Shown here: piece after piece, positions 10,846 to 22,139 of the stretch
Layout: each line of letters starts with the position of its first letter
How positions within the stretch are numbered: the first letter of the stretch is position 1
Source: Meandrina meandrites
Lineage: Eukaryota; Cnidaria; Anthozoa; Scleractinia; Meandrinidae
Length of the DNA: 64,000 nucleotides
Direction: 5' to 3'
Assembly (NCBI GenBank): GCA_963693305.1
Contig: OY855910.1
Location: 20,800,362-20,864,361 of the forward strand
Program-made: the position numbers and the translations under genes
Notes under the pieces: generated by a model
Told to the model about the DNA's origin: nothing
The model's input: only the letters and a program-made list of their open reading frames with translations
Databases searched by the model: none

Positions 10846-13800
10846 AATATATAGATTTAGGCAGGCCTAAAAGCGGAGCTCCCATTCATTATTTTTTTTC
10901 CCAATTTAATTACAGTGTTAACAAATAAGTAGCCACACTATTTCTAAGCTTATACAGTTGCCCATAAGGGTTGAAAATAAAATAATTTTTAATCGCTCAT
11001 GGTTAAACTTAATATCTTACATGTAAAAACCTCTCATGGTTTTCTTGACGAAGGCGATGTCAATATATTTCGAGGTTAATCCTTCTAAATTTTTGCCTGA
11101 CAGGTTCTAAAATTAAAATTGACGAGTGCACTTTATTGGGTTTCTCACGTACGCACGTAGGCGCAACAACAAATCTTAGTAAAACTTTCTGTACAACGTT
11201 TACTGTACACTATGTTAATAAACCTTTATGACTTATTAACCGCGCGGCCATGGGCCGAGCGCGGTTCTTGCTCTGCACGGGATTTATTTTTTTTCGTCGT
11301 TTTTTTTTTGTCGGTAACCAGACCCAAACTTCCACTCGACCAAATCGCGATCGGGACTTCGGATCATGCAACCTGGGATGTTTATTCTCCAAAAGCTGTC
11401 GAAACATCAATGTACAGAAAATGTTACGGATATTGTTTTCTTTATTGTGTATAAAATATTTTTTCTTTTGGTCTCATCGAAGCGTTGGGCTCAAAGGGAA
11501 TTTGAAGACACTAAAAAAGGTATTACGTCAGCCATGGAATGCGCTGATGTTGCAGCTTTCACTTTCGGTACGTGACAAATAAGATTGTGTTTACTTTCCA
11601 AGTTCAATTTCGCCAGAAGCGATGGTCATTGATTTATTTGTAATTTTGCGAGAATTTCTTGTGGGTTTAGGCAATTGAAGTGAATTCTTTGGCTGTTTTA
11701 ATCGAAGCGAGTTCAAAGATTTAAAGGAAAATTAAATATTTGCTGAGGTAAACAATTGAGCGTGCCCGTACTTGCAGGGGTTACGTCATTATTAGGGAAA
11801 AAACCGTATAGCTAAAGATTGGACTGTGTGACACGCGTGACTACTTTACTGGTCCTTCACTCATAGCACAAAAAATTAAACTTAACTGTGACTAGGCCAA
11901 ATCGTGACTGGGGCTTTGAAATCACGCAACCTGTGATGTTTATTCTCCAAAAGCTGTTGAAACATTAATGTACGGAAAATGTTACGGATATTGTTTTCTT
12001 TATTGTGTATAAAGTATTTTTTTTCGTTTTATCGAAGCGTTGGATTCGAGGAGAATATTGAATACACTAAAAAAGGTATTACGTCAGCCATGGAATGCGC
12101 TGACTTTGCAGCTTTCACTTTCACTATATGACAAAAAGGATTATTTTTTCTTTGCAAGTTTATTTCGCCAGAAGCGACGGTCATTAATTTAATTGTAATT
12201 TTGCGAGTATTTCTTGTGGGTTTAGGCAATTGAAGTGGATCCTTTGGCTGTTTCATAGAAGCGATTTGAAGAAGATTTGAAGCAGAATTTAATATTTGCT
12301 AGGTAAACAATTGAGCGTGCCTGAACGTGCAGGGGTTACGTCATTAGTAGGGAAAAAACCTTCCAGCTAAAGATAGCATTGGATAACGTAAACCTCGGAT
12401 TGTGTGACTCGCGTGACTACTTTGCTAGTCCTTTACTCAAAGTGCAATCAGATTGAATTTAACCGTGACTTTTGAGAAAGAAAGCTGTTAATGAGAAAAA
12501 AATATATAAGCGCGGTTTTAAGTTGCTATAGCAACTTCTTGTTCAATGTAAAAAGGACCTTGGTCTTGCTTTGATTTACTGCAAAACCCTTAGGGCATAA
12601 AAAAATAACTCAAGGCAAAAACAAAAATACAGCAAAACAAACTAAGTAAACTCGCTGCTAAACACAGTAAACAAAAAGAACTCACGCTACGGCAAACAAA
12701 ACTCACGGCGGAAAACAAACTCTTCAAATTGATGGTGCCGGTTTTGTAAGTCATTTTAAAGCAGATTTTGGGTAAGAATTGTGGCAGTTTTTGATTTGGA
12801 AAGTGGCGCACGCAAACATAGAATAAGCTTACAATGTTGTTTTGACTGTTTGAACCGTGTTCTTTTCGTTGCAGTTTGGTTGCATGATTAACTAATTCTA
12901 TTTTACCGTACGCCTTGCTAAAAACCTTACAGAATTTTATACAGAGAACTGATTCAATTTTCTTCATTTCTGGTAAACAAATATGCGGAAGGTTAAGTCT
13001 GAACTTGCTCAGCCAAGTACAGGTAACTCGCAACGAAATCGGCGAAATATTGGTTTACGATTTCACTGACACACTCGCTGATATTAATTAAGAGAAACAA
13101 AACAAATGCAAGCGGGTATAAAAAAAGAGCGGTTGGATAGTAGATCGCTTAAATATATATTGGTGTGCAGTATCGCTGAGTAGTTTTACTCGGTTTTGTT
13201 TCGCAGGAGTTTTCTGTACGTGTAGTTTGTAATTTATAAAGCGAAATCGTGATTTTGATCCGTGACTGAACTTAATGATTTGATAAGCTTATTGTTATCA
13301 AAATCCAATCATGGTCAATCATGAACATCACAGTTAACTCCACTAACTAAAGCACAAAACAATTAACGTAAACGAAATATTTAATAAACAATGTCTGTAT
13401 GAAATGCACAAACATGAACAGGTTTGTGAGCAGCATTAATTGAATTATACGGGAAGATCTGAAAACCGACACTACTTCAAATTCGTTCATAAATAAAGTA
13501 TAGTAGAAACAGATTCTCACAATAAAATCAAACTTATGCTTACTGCATATATACATTTACGTTTGTTACCTCAAGTTAGGGGAAGGCTTGTAAATTCTGC
13601 AGGGCAAAAATTTCAAACCAGCACAATATATATCAGAAACGAAAACACCACTCGTTGTACGGCTTACTCCAACACCAGCGGCATATATATGTTTTGAATT
13701 ATCAGCGAAGATTGATCTCTCCTTTCCTTTCGGTGTAGCTGTTAACAGTCTTTTATCCATCACTTAGTGAACTTCACCGGCTCTGAGCTCACTTTTATCT

Positions 13801-14413
13801 TAGCTCAATGTCAGCTCAATTAATTTTTCAGCGTTGGTTAGCCGCAGTGCTTCAACTCTCGGTGTTGTCCGATGTATATCATGTTTAAGTCGGCAATTGT
13901 TTCGGATCTTCCCGTTAAGAGGTTGCCCTAAATCATTTGGCATGAGTTTTCATGATGTAGATGAGTAAATAGAGCGAGAAATATTCACGAAGAACTATGT
14001 TTTCCAGCATGCTCTGATCTTTCTTCGCGTCTTTCATTCAGGTTAAAAAGTGAACAACGTACCAACTATTTGCCGCCTTTTCATACAACCGCTTCGTTTA
14101 AGTTGAAATGAAATGTCCAGATCATGAGAAAACATGAGAAAAAAAAAACGTTGAGGTAATAAAGTGTTCTAACAAGTTTCTATGACATTTAAGTTAACTC
14201 TCAACAAACCAAAAAATGTTTTTGTGTTACTTTTTGCGTAAGAAGGACTCCAAATCAAGGACCAAGATAAACTCGTCCCAGGCCTAATCCGTGCGTACGT
14301 ACGTACGTACGGACGCGGGCGACCACCAAATTTTCTTGGCTTGATGGATTTCCCATTTTCTATGGGTATGGAGCTCCGCCCGCGGACGCCTTCGGCGCCC
14401 GCGGGAGCTCCGC
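10846..14413 (-). repeat. Large non-autonomous repeat B, copy 1
   Basis: Inverted relative to copy 2 (29548-32347). One end reads GCGGAGCTCCCGCGGGCG (minus strand, from 14413) and includes a GC-rich hairpin (14370-14413); the other reads TAGATTTAGGCAGGCC (from 10853). About 2.3 kb is shared with copy 2, for example 13000-14110 with 30000-31000. It differs by a 1.28-kb extra block (11237-12520). No long ORF. On its right it interrupts the CR1/Jockey-like LINE immediately after the endonuclease C-terminus. Confidence 0.65.
11237..12520. repeat. Extra block in B1: GC hairpin plus tandem duplication
   Basis: Absent from B copy 2, where the flanking sequences are adjacent. It begins with a GC-rich palindrome (CCGCGCGGCCATGGGCC near 11240) and contains two direct units of about 557 bases (11336-11891 and 11892-12460) sharing words such as TATTACGTCAGCCATGGAAT. 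It is probably another element with a hairpin at one end inserted into B. Class unknown. Confidence 0.5.
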
Positions 14414-15216
14414 TATAAATACTCCCATGCCCAAGCAGCATCATCTACGTCATCAAATATCTCACAGACATTCCAGGGTGCGGTGCTGAGATCAAGTCTG
14501 AGTTTGTCGCAATCAAGGTTCTTGAAATCTGTCACTTCTTTGATCACTGGACTTGATTTTTGTCTCCGCAAATTAACTACAGCGTATACAAGATGGTGAT
14601 CAGAAATGCCTGGGGCTTAACAGCCTGCAAGCTTCACCTTAGATTTATGAGATGCGAAGATCAGGTCTATGATTGTGTTTGAAGACTCTGTAGATCTTGT
14701 AGTATCTTTAATGACATTCTCTAAGCCAACATTTCTAGTAACTTTCAACAAGCGTTTTCCCACACTGGACTTAATGTCAGAGTTGAAGTCACCCATAATC
14801 ATAATGTTAGATCTTTTTAGCCACAAATCATCCAAGATTGCATGGAACTTGTCAAAGAATTGATTGTCAGTTGGAGGTCTGTAGAACGTTCCTAGTAGAA
14901 GTCGTTGAGATGCAAGCATAAGATCAATCCACACTTGCTCAAGGTCACTTTTTGAGCATATATCATCCCTTTCAGTGACATTCAAGCATTTCTTGTAATA
15001 CATTACACAACCACCCCAGGAATTTCCACTTTTTCTGTCTTTACGTACCATTTTATATCCATCAACAGATATTTGGTCATCTTCAATTTTGTTATTCAAG
15101 TGAGTTTCGGTTAACCCTAAGATGTCAAATCTCGTTTCCTGTAAAAGGAATCTGATTTCCGACATTTTGTTGAGATTGGTTAATACCACAACCGATGAAC
15201 GATAAACCATACACAA
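14414..15216 (-). pseudogene. CR1/Jockey-like LINE endonuclease domain, truncated at both ends
   Basis: From 15216 leftwards the reading has RFDILGLTETHLNN (the Glu of the endonuclease), GGCVMYYK, LLLGTFYRPPTDN, IMIMGDFNSDIKS (catalytic D-x-N) and IIDLIFASH. After a stop at about 14617 it continues ISDHHLVYAVVN, the SDH motif of exonuclease-endonuclease-phosphatase folds, and ends at DDAAWAWEYL, where B1 begins. The first endonuclease motif is missing: the sequence changes at about 15179 into a tandem repeat. Removing 9682-14413 would rejoin it to 8346-9681. Not functional. Confidence 0.8.
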
Positions 15217-15412
15217 CTAAAGAGCACGCAACACATACAATAGTATAACGTTTTACAAAGCGCCAAATTAAAGTCAAGAAAGTTAATACCATAACCGATA
15301 AACGACAAACAACTAAATCGCACGCAACACATAGAATAGTATAACATTTTACAAACCACCAAATTAAAGTAAAGAAAGTTCATCCCACAACCGATAAACG
15401 GTATGCGATGCA
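15179..15412. repeat. Tandem repeat of about 100 bases, 2.3 copies
   Basis: Units start GTTAATACCACAACCGAT (15179), GTTAATACCATAACCGAT (15282) and GTTCATCCCACAACCGAT (15378), a period of 103 then 96. It abuts the broken 5' end of the LINE endonuclease. From 15413 to 15587 I see nothing. Confidence 0.7.
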
Positions 15413-15591
15413 AGATAAAACACTAAATTTAAACCGTTTCCAGCGACCCTCAATCTAAAAATTTCTGTTTACTAAATCTAGTATAACAAAAACAACCTAC
15501 CTCAAACTATACCCAAAAATAAACTCATAAATTGATGACAATTCACTCTGCTCAGTGAAAATTTCTAGTAAACTGTTTCTTACTCCTTTAA

Positions 15592-16190
15592 CCCTTACAG
15601 TGCGAAAGTCGACTGTTGTCGACATTTGGAGGATTGAACCACTTGTGACGTCATCAGTTTACACGTCAATCAACTTTTCAGATGAGCAACTGACACAGCG
15701 TGGATTGATCTTTCCATAGGACCATGCATTTGCTATATCGACTGCATTCTGATGGAGCTAATCGAAAAAAACAGGCTGCGTTTTTGGTGCAAAATTGGTG
15801 CATAAGCAGGCCAACACACCTGTAATTGATCAACGTCCCCTTTTCAGGGTTTACCGATGATTTTGTCCAAACTTATCCTGCCAGAAAGAAGGATGTGAAA
15901 AGTAGAAAGGAAAGACGATAAGAAAGCAGGAAAAAAAAGAAGGAAAAGGAGCAAGAGAAAACTTGGAACGGATTCAGCAAAAAAAAACAAAAAGTCCAAA
16001 TTTTGGCTTATGCGCATGCACCAAAGTGAAAAATTGTACATTGTTATACGGAATCTCTATCAAAATGTTGCTGTGATGTAAAAAAAGTGCTTTTATAGCA
16101 ATGTTTGGGCAAAATTAGCATCGTAACAACAAAAATTGGGTTAAAAGGTTAAAAAAACGCGTTTTGGAGGGAAATTCAGCAGTGAAAGGG
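15592..16190 (+). mobile_element. piggyBac-like MITE
   Basis: Left end CCCTTACAGTG, right end CAGTGAAAGGG, each flanked by TTAA (15588-15591 and 16191-16194). TTAA target duplication plus a CCCTT end is the piggyBac pattern by family knowledge. Length is 599 bases with no coding capacity, so it is non-autonomous. Confidence 0.65.
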
Positions 16191-16194
16191 TTAA

Positions 16195-17257
16195 ACTCAA
16201 TCACAAACCTTATGTAAGAAATTGCACGAGATATTACCCTGATCGAACATCTCCCCCACAGTCAAACAGTACACAATAATACTACATCTGGTTTTAATTC
16301 TCCTCGATAAAATCTGTTAATCACATTCTTCACATTTTTTGTCGGTATTACAAAAACCACCGTGAAACCACCGTGTATCACCCAACATAGTGTACCCACA
16401 TTTCCAATTTACTCTATACCTTGTCACCCGCCTTAAAAATAAATACCTTAAAACTTTTCTTCGAGCAAAAACACATATAATGTACCACAAATTTACCATA
16501 AATATATATCCATTGTCTTAATCTTGTTCACTTGTCACTTCGTGACCACACGTGAGATCTTACACGAAGTACTACCCTAAGCAAAAGCTCCCCACACTAA
16601 CTTCTCTTCCATGGTAACACGAGACAAAAACTCAAAATGGCCGTTACAAACAAAAGTGCGCGTTGGCAGGAAACAGTATTTTTCATTCGTTGTCCAACAA
16701 TTTGATGAGAGGGCCCCTTTCAAACATCTCGGAATGCAAGCTTTGTTTTAACTTTTTAAAAAAGTTAATAGATTTCTTATTTTTTTAATTGTTTTATTAT
16801 CGCATCATCAGGGATTGTAACAAGATTGCTGAAGGAACTACAGTGGAACCTCCATTCAGGGGACACCCTAACAAAACCAGGGCAAGTGTCCCCTGAATAG
16901 AAGTTGGGTTTGGGTTGGCCACCTAAAAAAGCAAAAAATAACATTTTTTTTTATTCTGGTTGGAATTCGCTGCAGTCGTTATTTCAAGCAGCTAGAAAAT
17001 GTATTAAAAATAATACAGACAAGCTTTACGTTTTTAAAATAACATTCTAACATTTAAATTGTATGAGGTTATCAATAAAAATTAATTGTAACCCAACAAG
17101 AAAACGCGTAGAAGAAGAGCAAAATACACCAGGTTAGTTAGAAACGCATAATACAATGTATAACCGAAAGAGAGAAATTATATTTGATGAGTTCTCTTAG
17201 CTTTGAAAAGCAGAAACGTCTATCAACAAGATGTCAGTAGATGAACCTGTAGATAGT
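16195..17257. other. Unannotated stretch with one repeat-like end
   Basis: No gene seen. At 16840-16900 the words CAGTGGAACCTCCATTCAGG and GTGTCCCCTGAAT form a partial inverted pair and look like a Tc1/mariner-type MITE end, but the partner end was not found. Confidence 0.2.
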
Positions 17258-17338
17258 CTGAAGTGTCAGCCGTCTTCTCTTCCTTACCCCTCAGAGGACG
17301 GGCGGGAAGGAAGAGAAGACGGCTGACATTTCAGACTA
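17258..17338. repeat. Short hairpin
   Basis: Inverted arms of about 31 bases: the left includes GTCAGCCGTCTTCTCTTCCT and the right AGGAAGAGAAGACGGCTGAC, with a loop of about 19 bases. Probably a solo palindromic MITE. Confidence 0.6.
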
Positions 17339-18719
17339 GACCTGTAGAGTTTTCGTTGACGTTGTTGTGCATGTCACGCTACACGCTTAGCATACTCAGT
17401 GGATGAATGAATCTCTAAAATCTCTTTGGAGTGTCTTGTCTTGTAGTCTCTTGACGTATGGATTTAATAAGTGCATTTATAGGATGTATCAGAATAACAG
17501 CTTTATTTTGCCTATTTAAAGAATAGCGTGCTTTGCCTCTACCATGTTATCTTCAGTGGAACTATTGAATGTGATGGATTTTGGGAAAGTAGTTGAAAAT
17601 GAATTATCATTTCTGTTTACAACGCGTACAATAATGGTGCTGAGGTTTTAACAGGATATTTACTGTTCAGCTCTATTTATAGTGATTACAGTGGTGGGAT
17701 ATGGCAGATATAGTTTTCACGATCTTCGTAAAAATCAAACAATGTTCTAGTGTCACGAAAATCTGGAAAAAGAGCAACACGAGACGGCTTTAAGTGCCTT
17801 TGATTAAATACGCGGTCTGCTGGTAGGAGTTCAACTGTGTAAGCAAGGACCAACCTGTAGAACAGGCAGTGCCTTTCGAAATGTTAGCATTGAAATTATA
17901 TTCCTTTATTGTTAACTCGGCCTTGCTCTTTTTCGTTGCCGGTAGGAGGTCTGGAACCTGTAGTCAGAAGGAACATAATAAGTTTTATTTCTTATTAACT
18001 TTTGTTACTGTTCAGCGATGTTTGGTCACTCATACTTCATTCTTGCTTAGTGCATATAGTAAATTATCGCTTTTAATATAGTAAATTATCGTACACTGTA
18101 AATTTTAATATATTGTAAAGAAGCCAAGTGTACCCAATTAATTCTTAATTCGTATTCTTAACTGTACATTTTAAATCTTAATATATTGTAACGTAATAGT
18201 GTCCCCAATTAGCTTCTGTAAGCTAAATACCTACTTTGACACTTAAAAAAAAATATTATTATTATATGTTCTCGTTTTCTTATGCAAAAATAGCCTTTTG
18301 TTTTAGTAAACCAATATAGATGCTGGCCACGTGAGTGAAAACGCTCTATAGCACGTCAGATTGATTCTACCTTTTATACGTCCTGTTATCTGACGGAGGT
18401 CCCCTATCGTTTATGATGTTTGAAATAGCGCGGGAAAAAAAATCGAAATGAAAGCGAAGAACGAAACTTTACAGAAACTGGCTCATGAATTAAATGCTGC
18501 TCTACAAATTCAACGTCTACATCAAATGTCGGATTTAATTATTTCAGTCGACCCAAATAATTCGGCACATGTGAAATGCGACGTTAAAACCGGGCCTAAT
18601 AGTTGAACTGATAAACTTCGGGCCTTGATTTACGTTTCTTTTTTTATCATAACTAGTGAATACAATTAATTCGTTGTAAGATTTTTTTACACAATTTGTT
18701 TTTGTCTCTCTTTATTTAG
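17339..18719. other. Non-coding; possible LINE 3' tail at 18040-18250
   Basis: No supported gene. At 18205-18265 a small hairpin (TTAGCTTCTGTAAGCTAA) is followed by ACACTTAAAAAAAAA and TTATTATTA, the look of a CR1/L2-type LINE 3' end on the + strand, with no coding part attached. 18430-18610 resembles a MITE and ends before exon 1 of the peptidase gene. Confidence 0.25.
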
Positions 18720-18833
18720 ATGGTGGACATATATGTGGAATATATGTCTACAGTTGCTACACTTCTTGGAACAAAATGCAATACAACTTCAGAAATGCGC
18801 CAAATCATGGACTTTGAAAAACAGCTGGCTAAG
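18720..18833 (+). CDS. M13 peptidase exon (first found)
   Basis: 38 codons in phase 0 between TTTATTTAG and GTGGGTG. The translation MSTVATLLGT ... MRQIMDFEKQLAK matches the family block in which a tyrosine-rich helix and LLGG precede DFExxLA. It could be preceded by more exons, which I could not find upstream. A (TAA)n microsatellite starts 21 bases after its donor. Confidence 0.8.
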
Positions 18834-18853
18834 GTGGGTGTTATTTTGCTACC

Positions 18854-18854
<1 letters not shown>

Positions 18855-18905
<51 letters not shown>

Positions 18906-18951
18906 CAACAATAATAATAATAATAATAATAACAACAATAATAATAATAAC

Positions 18952-19003
<52 letters not shown>
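18855..19003. repeat. (TAA)n microsatellite
   Basis: About 149 bases of TAA/AAT units with a few AAC interruptions, near the 5' end of an intron. It creates spurious long poly-Asn, poly-Leu and poly-Ile frames. Confidence 0.95.
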
Positions 19004-19253
19004 GAGGACCTCCAGCGCACCAACGGAGCACCATCGGTAAAAGCATTTTGTAACCTATTGAGTCAAGAAACTTATGACGTCACCTGGAGAGGGGGAGGGA
19101 AGGGGTGAGGATCTCTAAGGCAAAATTTGTTCACTGGTCAGTTCAGTGAAACGCGCCGAAAAGCGAATGACACTGAAGTTTCTAACGAAGTTTGTATGGG
19201 AAGAAACGCATTCGGATTTACAGCTAAGTGTTATGACATTTTGACAATTATAT

Positions 19254-19668
19254 CAACTTACCTTGATTTACTGTTGTCTCGTCAAGCCGATCCAACGCCT
19301 TTTAAAGACTTTCTCTTTTAGTTGCATGGCGTCTTCTTGCACTTTTTCTAATGCATTCTCGAGCTTGTTAATCGGTGTTTGTAACTGGTTCACTATCTCA
19401 ATAGCCGTTTCTACTTTGGTTTCTAGTCCTACTAGTTTAGACAGAAGGAGCTTCAACTGTTTGGTAATTTCTTCCATAGTGCTTGTCGCTCCGAGGGCGT
19501 TGTCTTTTTCACTGTTGTCCGTAATGGCGGCTTCTCGCTTATCGTCAGCGATGGTGTTTTCGTTACAAATTTTCTTTCCGTCTGGCGACCTCGCTTCGCT
19601 ACCGGAGTCGCTGGTTCGTGTTTTAAAACCATAAAGGAGGTCATCCATGTGATGATAACCTCGCAATA
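19254..19668 (-). pseudogene. LINE ORF1-like N-terminal coiled-coil fragment
   Basis: On the minus strand a frame of up to 132 codons; the better start is the second ATG (protein MDDLLYGFKTRTSDSGS). Residues from MEEITKQLKLLLSKLV onward are heptad-like, like the start of the ORF1 at 48203. A one-base shift near the end would continue as LDRLDETTVNQ. This runs into AAG|GTAAGT, a perfect 5' splice site, so a first exon of a host coiled-coil gene is the alternative. No ORF2 follows. 19670-20330 holds nothing recognised. Confidence 0.45.
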
Positions 19669-20334
19669 AAACACAGTTATTCGGGAGCTAGGAGAAACAC
19701 GTCCTCACATGTCGAGTGCTCGACGCAATCTCCCTTGAACTTGCTGTTGAATTTGAATTTAGTATGAGAAAGTAAAGCATATATGCAAACGGCTTTATCT
19801 AGTTTCGTGTGCCAAGTCTCGATGATACTCGCCGTCTTCCATTTTGGAGCGCTTTGAAAACGCTATTGTTAAAGGTCTTATGGTAAATTATTCAAACTTG
19901 CCGCATTCTCAAAATTATTTAGCACCTGGAAATAAACATACCAGGAATAAAATTGCGGCTGAGCTTTGTATTCATACATTTTATTTAGCAATGACTATGA
20001 CATGTGGCGTGACATGTTCATCTTGACGTTTTCAACAATCGCAGCAATTTCTACCCAGTTTCTACTTGTTGACATTAATTAGAAAATAACCTATCGTCGC
20101 GTTTGGAAAATATTTGCGTTTTTTTTTTGAAAAATACATTTTTTAACAAGCGCTCATATCTCGTAATCTTTTGCTTTGTTTGCCTTACAATTTAAAGCTT
20201 TATAAAATTTGAACATTTGTTATTTCGATTGCCAAAACTCAGAAAAATCGGTTGAGGTTTACATGCCCAAAATTCGATTAAGAAAAGAGCACTTCCGTTT
20301 CTAAAAATAGCTGCGGGCCACCTTAAATTTCAAA

Positions 20335-20830
20335 TATTAATTTGACATGAATGGAACAATTAATTTTGATATTGTGTGGATGCAGTTTTAATCGAGTGCA
20401 CGCTGTTTTGGTAAAACTCAGCCAATGAAATTAATGGCATGAGAACGCTGCTAGTGTAGAAAAGCATCAGAAAATTAATGAGGTCATTAATGGCTCCGTC
20501 GGATCAACTACGTTGTGATACACAATTCCATTAAGGGTCCCAAGTAGAATTTACCGTTTTGCTGTTGAAAATCCGGACTATTGAATGATAATTTTTTGAA
20601 CAAAGCAACTTTTAATTATTTTATCATTGACGTTAATTAATGGAACATACATGCCAAAAAAAGAAACACGCAATAAAAAGTGTTTTTACGACATGTGGGT
20701 ACAAAAAGAAACAAAAATGTTTGCGACTATCTTGTTTGAATGTGCGGTTGCCCTTAAATAAATAAATTTATAATTTCACAAACAAGTAATAAAATAAATA
20801 AAATTAAATAATAGTATCCGTTTAGCTCGA
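20335..20830 (+). repeat. Repeat C, copy 1
   Basis: Direct copy at 23305-23860. Shared words include GAGAACGCTGCTAGTGT and GTGCGGTTGCCC, followed by TAAATAAATAAAT. Noncoding. The two copies bracket repeat A2 and the tandem array. Confidence 0.65.
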
Positions 20831-20929
20831 ATACTAGACCTATTGAACTGAAATCTTGTGGTAAGCCACTGAATGTGACTGGTATTAAGGGAAAAAATGT
20901 TGTCTGATTTGAATCATTAATAGCCGAGA

Positions 20930-22133
20930 TATATATATGTTATTTACCGGCTGGGAGGTCCGTATCGTGAAAAACTGTGACCGAGGTCTTGAAAATGCTG
21001 CCCGAGGCCGCAGGCCGAGGGCAGCATTTTCAAGGCCGAGGTCACAGTTTTTCACGATACGGACCGACCCAAAGCCGGTAAATAACTTATTTATTTTTTT
21101 CTAACTCGGTTAAAAAAAACTGAAAAGATCGTCGTGCAAAATGTAATTGTATTATAGGCGCGCATCCAATGTTGAATCGATCGCTAAGCTACGGCAAGAG
21201 TGAAGAATGATTTGTTTACCGCCAAACAAAATAAATTTGCTAAAGTGAACAGTACTCACGGAAAAGGTCATCAGATAAAAAACAGAAAAGTAGCTTTAAT
21301 AATAAAAAGAAGCGCAATGTAGCAGCAAAAGAGAGCATAAAAAATCTCGAGTCACGAAAGTGAAATTGAATGAAGCTGAACTGAATGTGTAGTTTGATCG
21401 CCTGCACACGGCACAATTTTGCAAGAATTTATTTGACCATTTTTTATCAAAACATCTCATTTTCTTGAATGGTGATAAGCAGTATTCGGTTTTGGGGAAA
21501 AGTAGCAGAAAGGCAAAGCGTTTGAAAGGATAAATCGAGTCTGTAAACCAGTGACTTGCAGTAAACCGCAATACGGCGTGAAAATCAGTGCGAATGCACA
21601 ACAACGATCGAAAAACTACGGCTAGAAAACTATAACTTGTTTTGCCAATAAATACAAAGAATACCTGCCTATTGGAAAACTTCAAGGCCTTTTATTCCTT
21701 TACTAATTAGCTTTTGAAAGAATCAATCGGGAATGTAAGCCGGCGACTTGCAGGTAAGCGCAGCTTGGCGTGAAAATCAGTGCGAATGCACAAACAACGA
21801 TCGACAAACTACCGCCATAAAGCTTGAACAATTTGATTTTGTCAATAAAGAGAATGAATACTCGCCTTTTGGTGAACTTCAAGGCCTTTAATTCCACTGC
21901 TTACTTTTCCTTTCATATCTAAAACGGCTGGTGAACAACTACATTAATTTTGGAGAGCAAAACTTTCATGGGTTCGTTCGTCTCGCCGCGAAATGAAAAC
22001 ACAGCGAGCTAGCCGGGCGGAATCGCTCCGTGAGCGGGCAAGATCGAAAATTTCCGCCCGCTCCCGGAACCAATCAGATTGCAGGATTTGGAGAATTCCG
22101 CCCGCTCACAAGCCAAGAAAAAAATAAAAGCAC
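20930..22133 (-). repeat. Hairpin-ended repeat A, copy 2
   Basis: Inverted copy of 9682-10845, with the hairpin at 20939-21086, the pair of internal 205-base units (about 21500-21895) and the end AAGAAAAAAATAAAAG at 22115-22130. Unlike A1 it is not joined to repeat B, so A is an independent unit. Confidence 0.65.
20939..21086. repeat. Long hairpin at the end of repeat A2
   Basis: Arms of about 70 bases from GTTATTTACCGGC to GCCGGTAAATAAC, with a GC-rich centre (CCCGAGGCCGCAGGCCGAGG). Pairing is nearly perfect. Confidence 0.8.
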
Positions 22134-22139
22134 TTATGT

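Noticed and set aside
12590..13033. 147-codon minus-strand frame in repeat B1
   Set aside because: Not preserved in B2, which has the homologous DNA; no domain.
18448..18606. Frame MKAKNETLQKLAHELNAALQ with SVDPNNSAHV, slightly like the M13 block before exon 1
   Set aside because: The order of motifs does not fit, there is a stop before a donor, and the surrounding DNA looks like a known type of repeat.
18733..19053. Open frames of poly-Asn, poly-Leu and poly-Ile on both strands
   Set aside because: They are translations of the (TAA)n microsatellite; only the first part (18720-18833) is a real exon, in the same frame.
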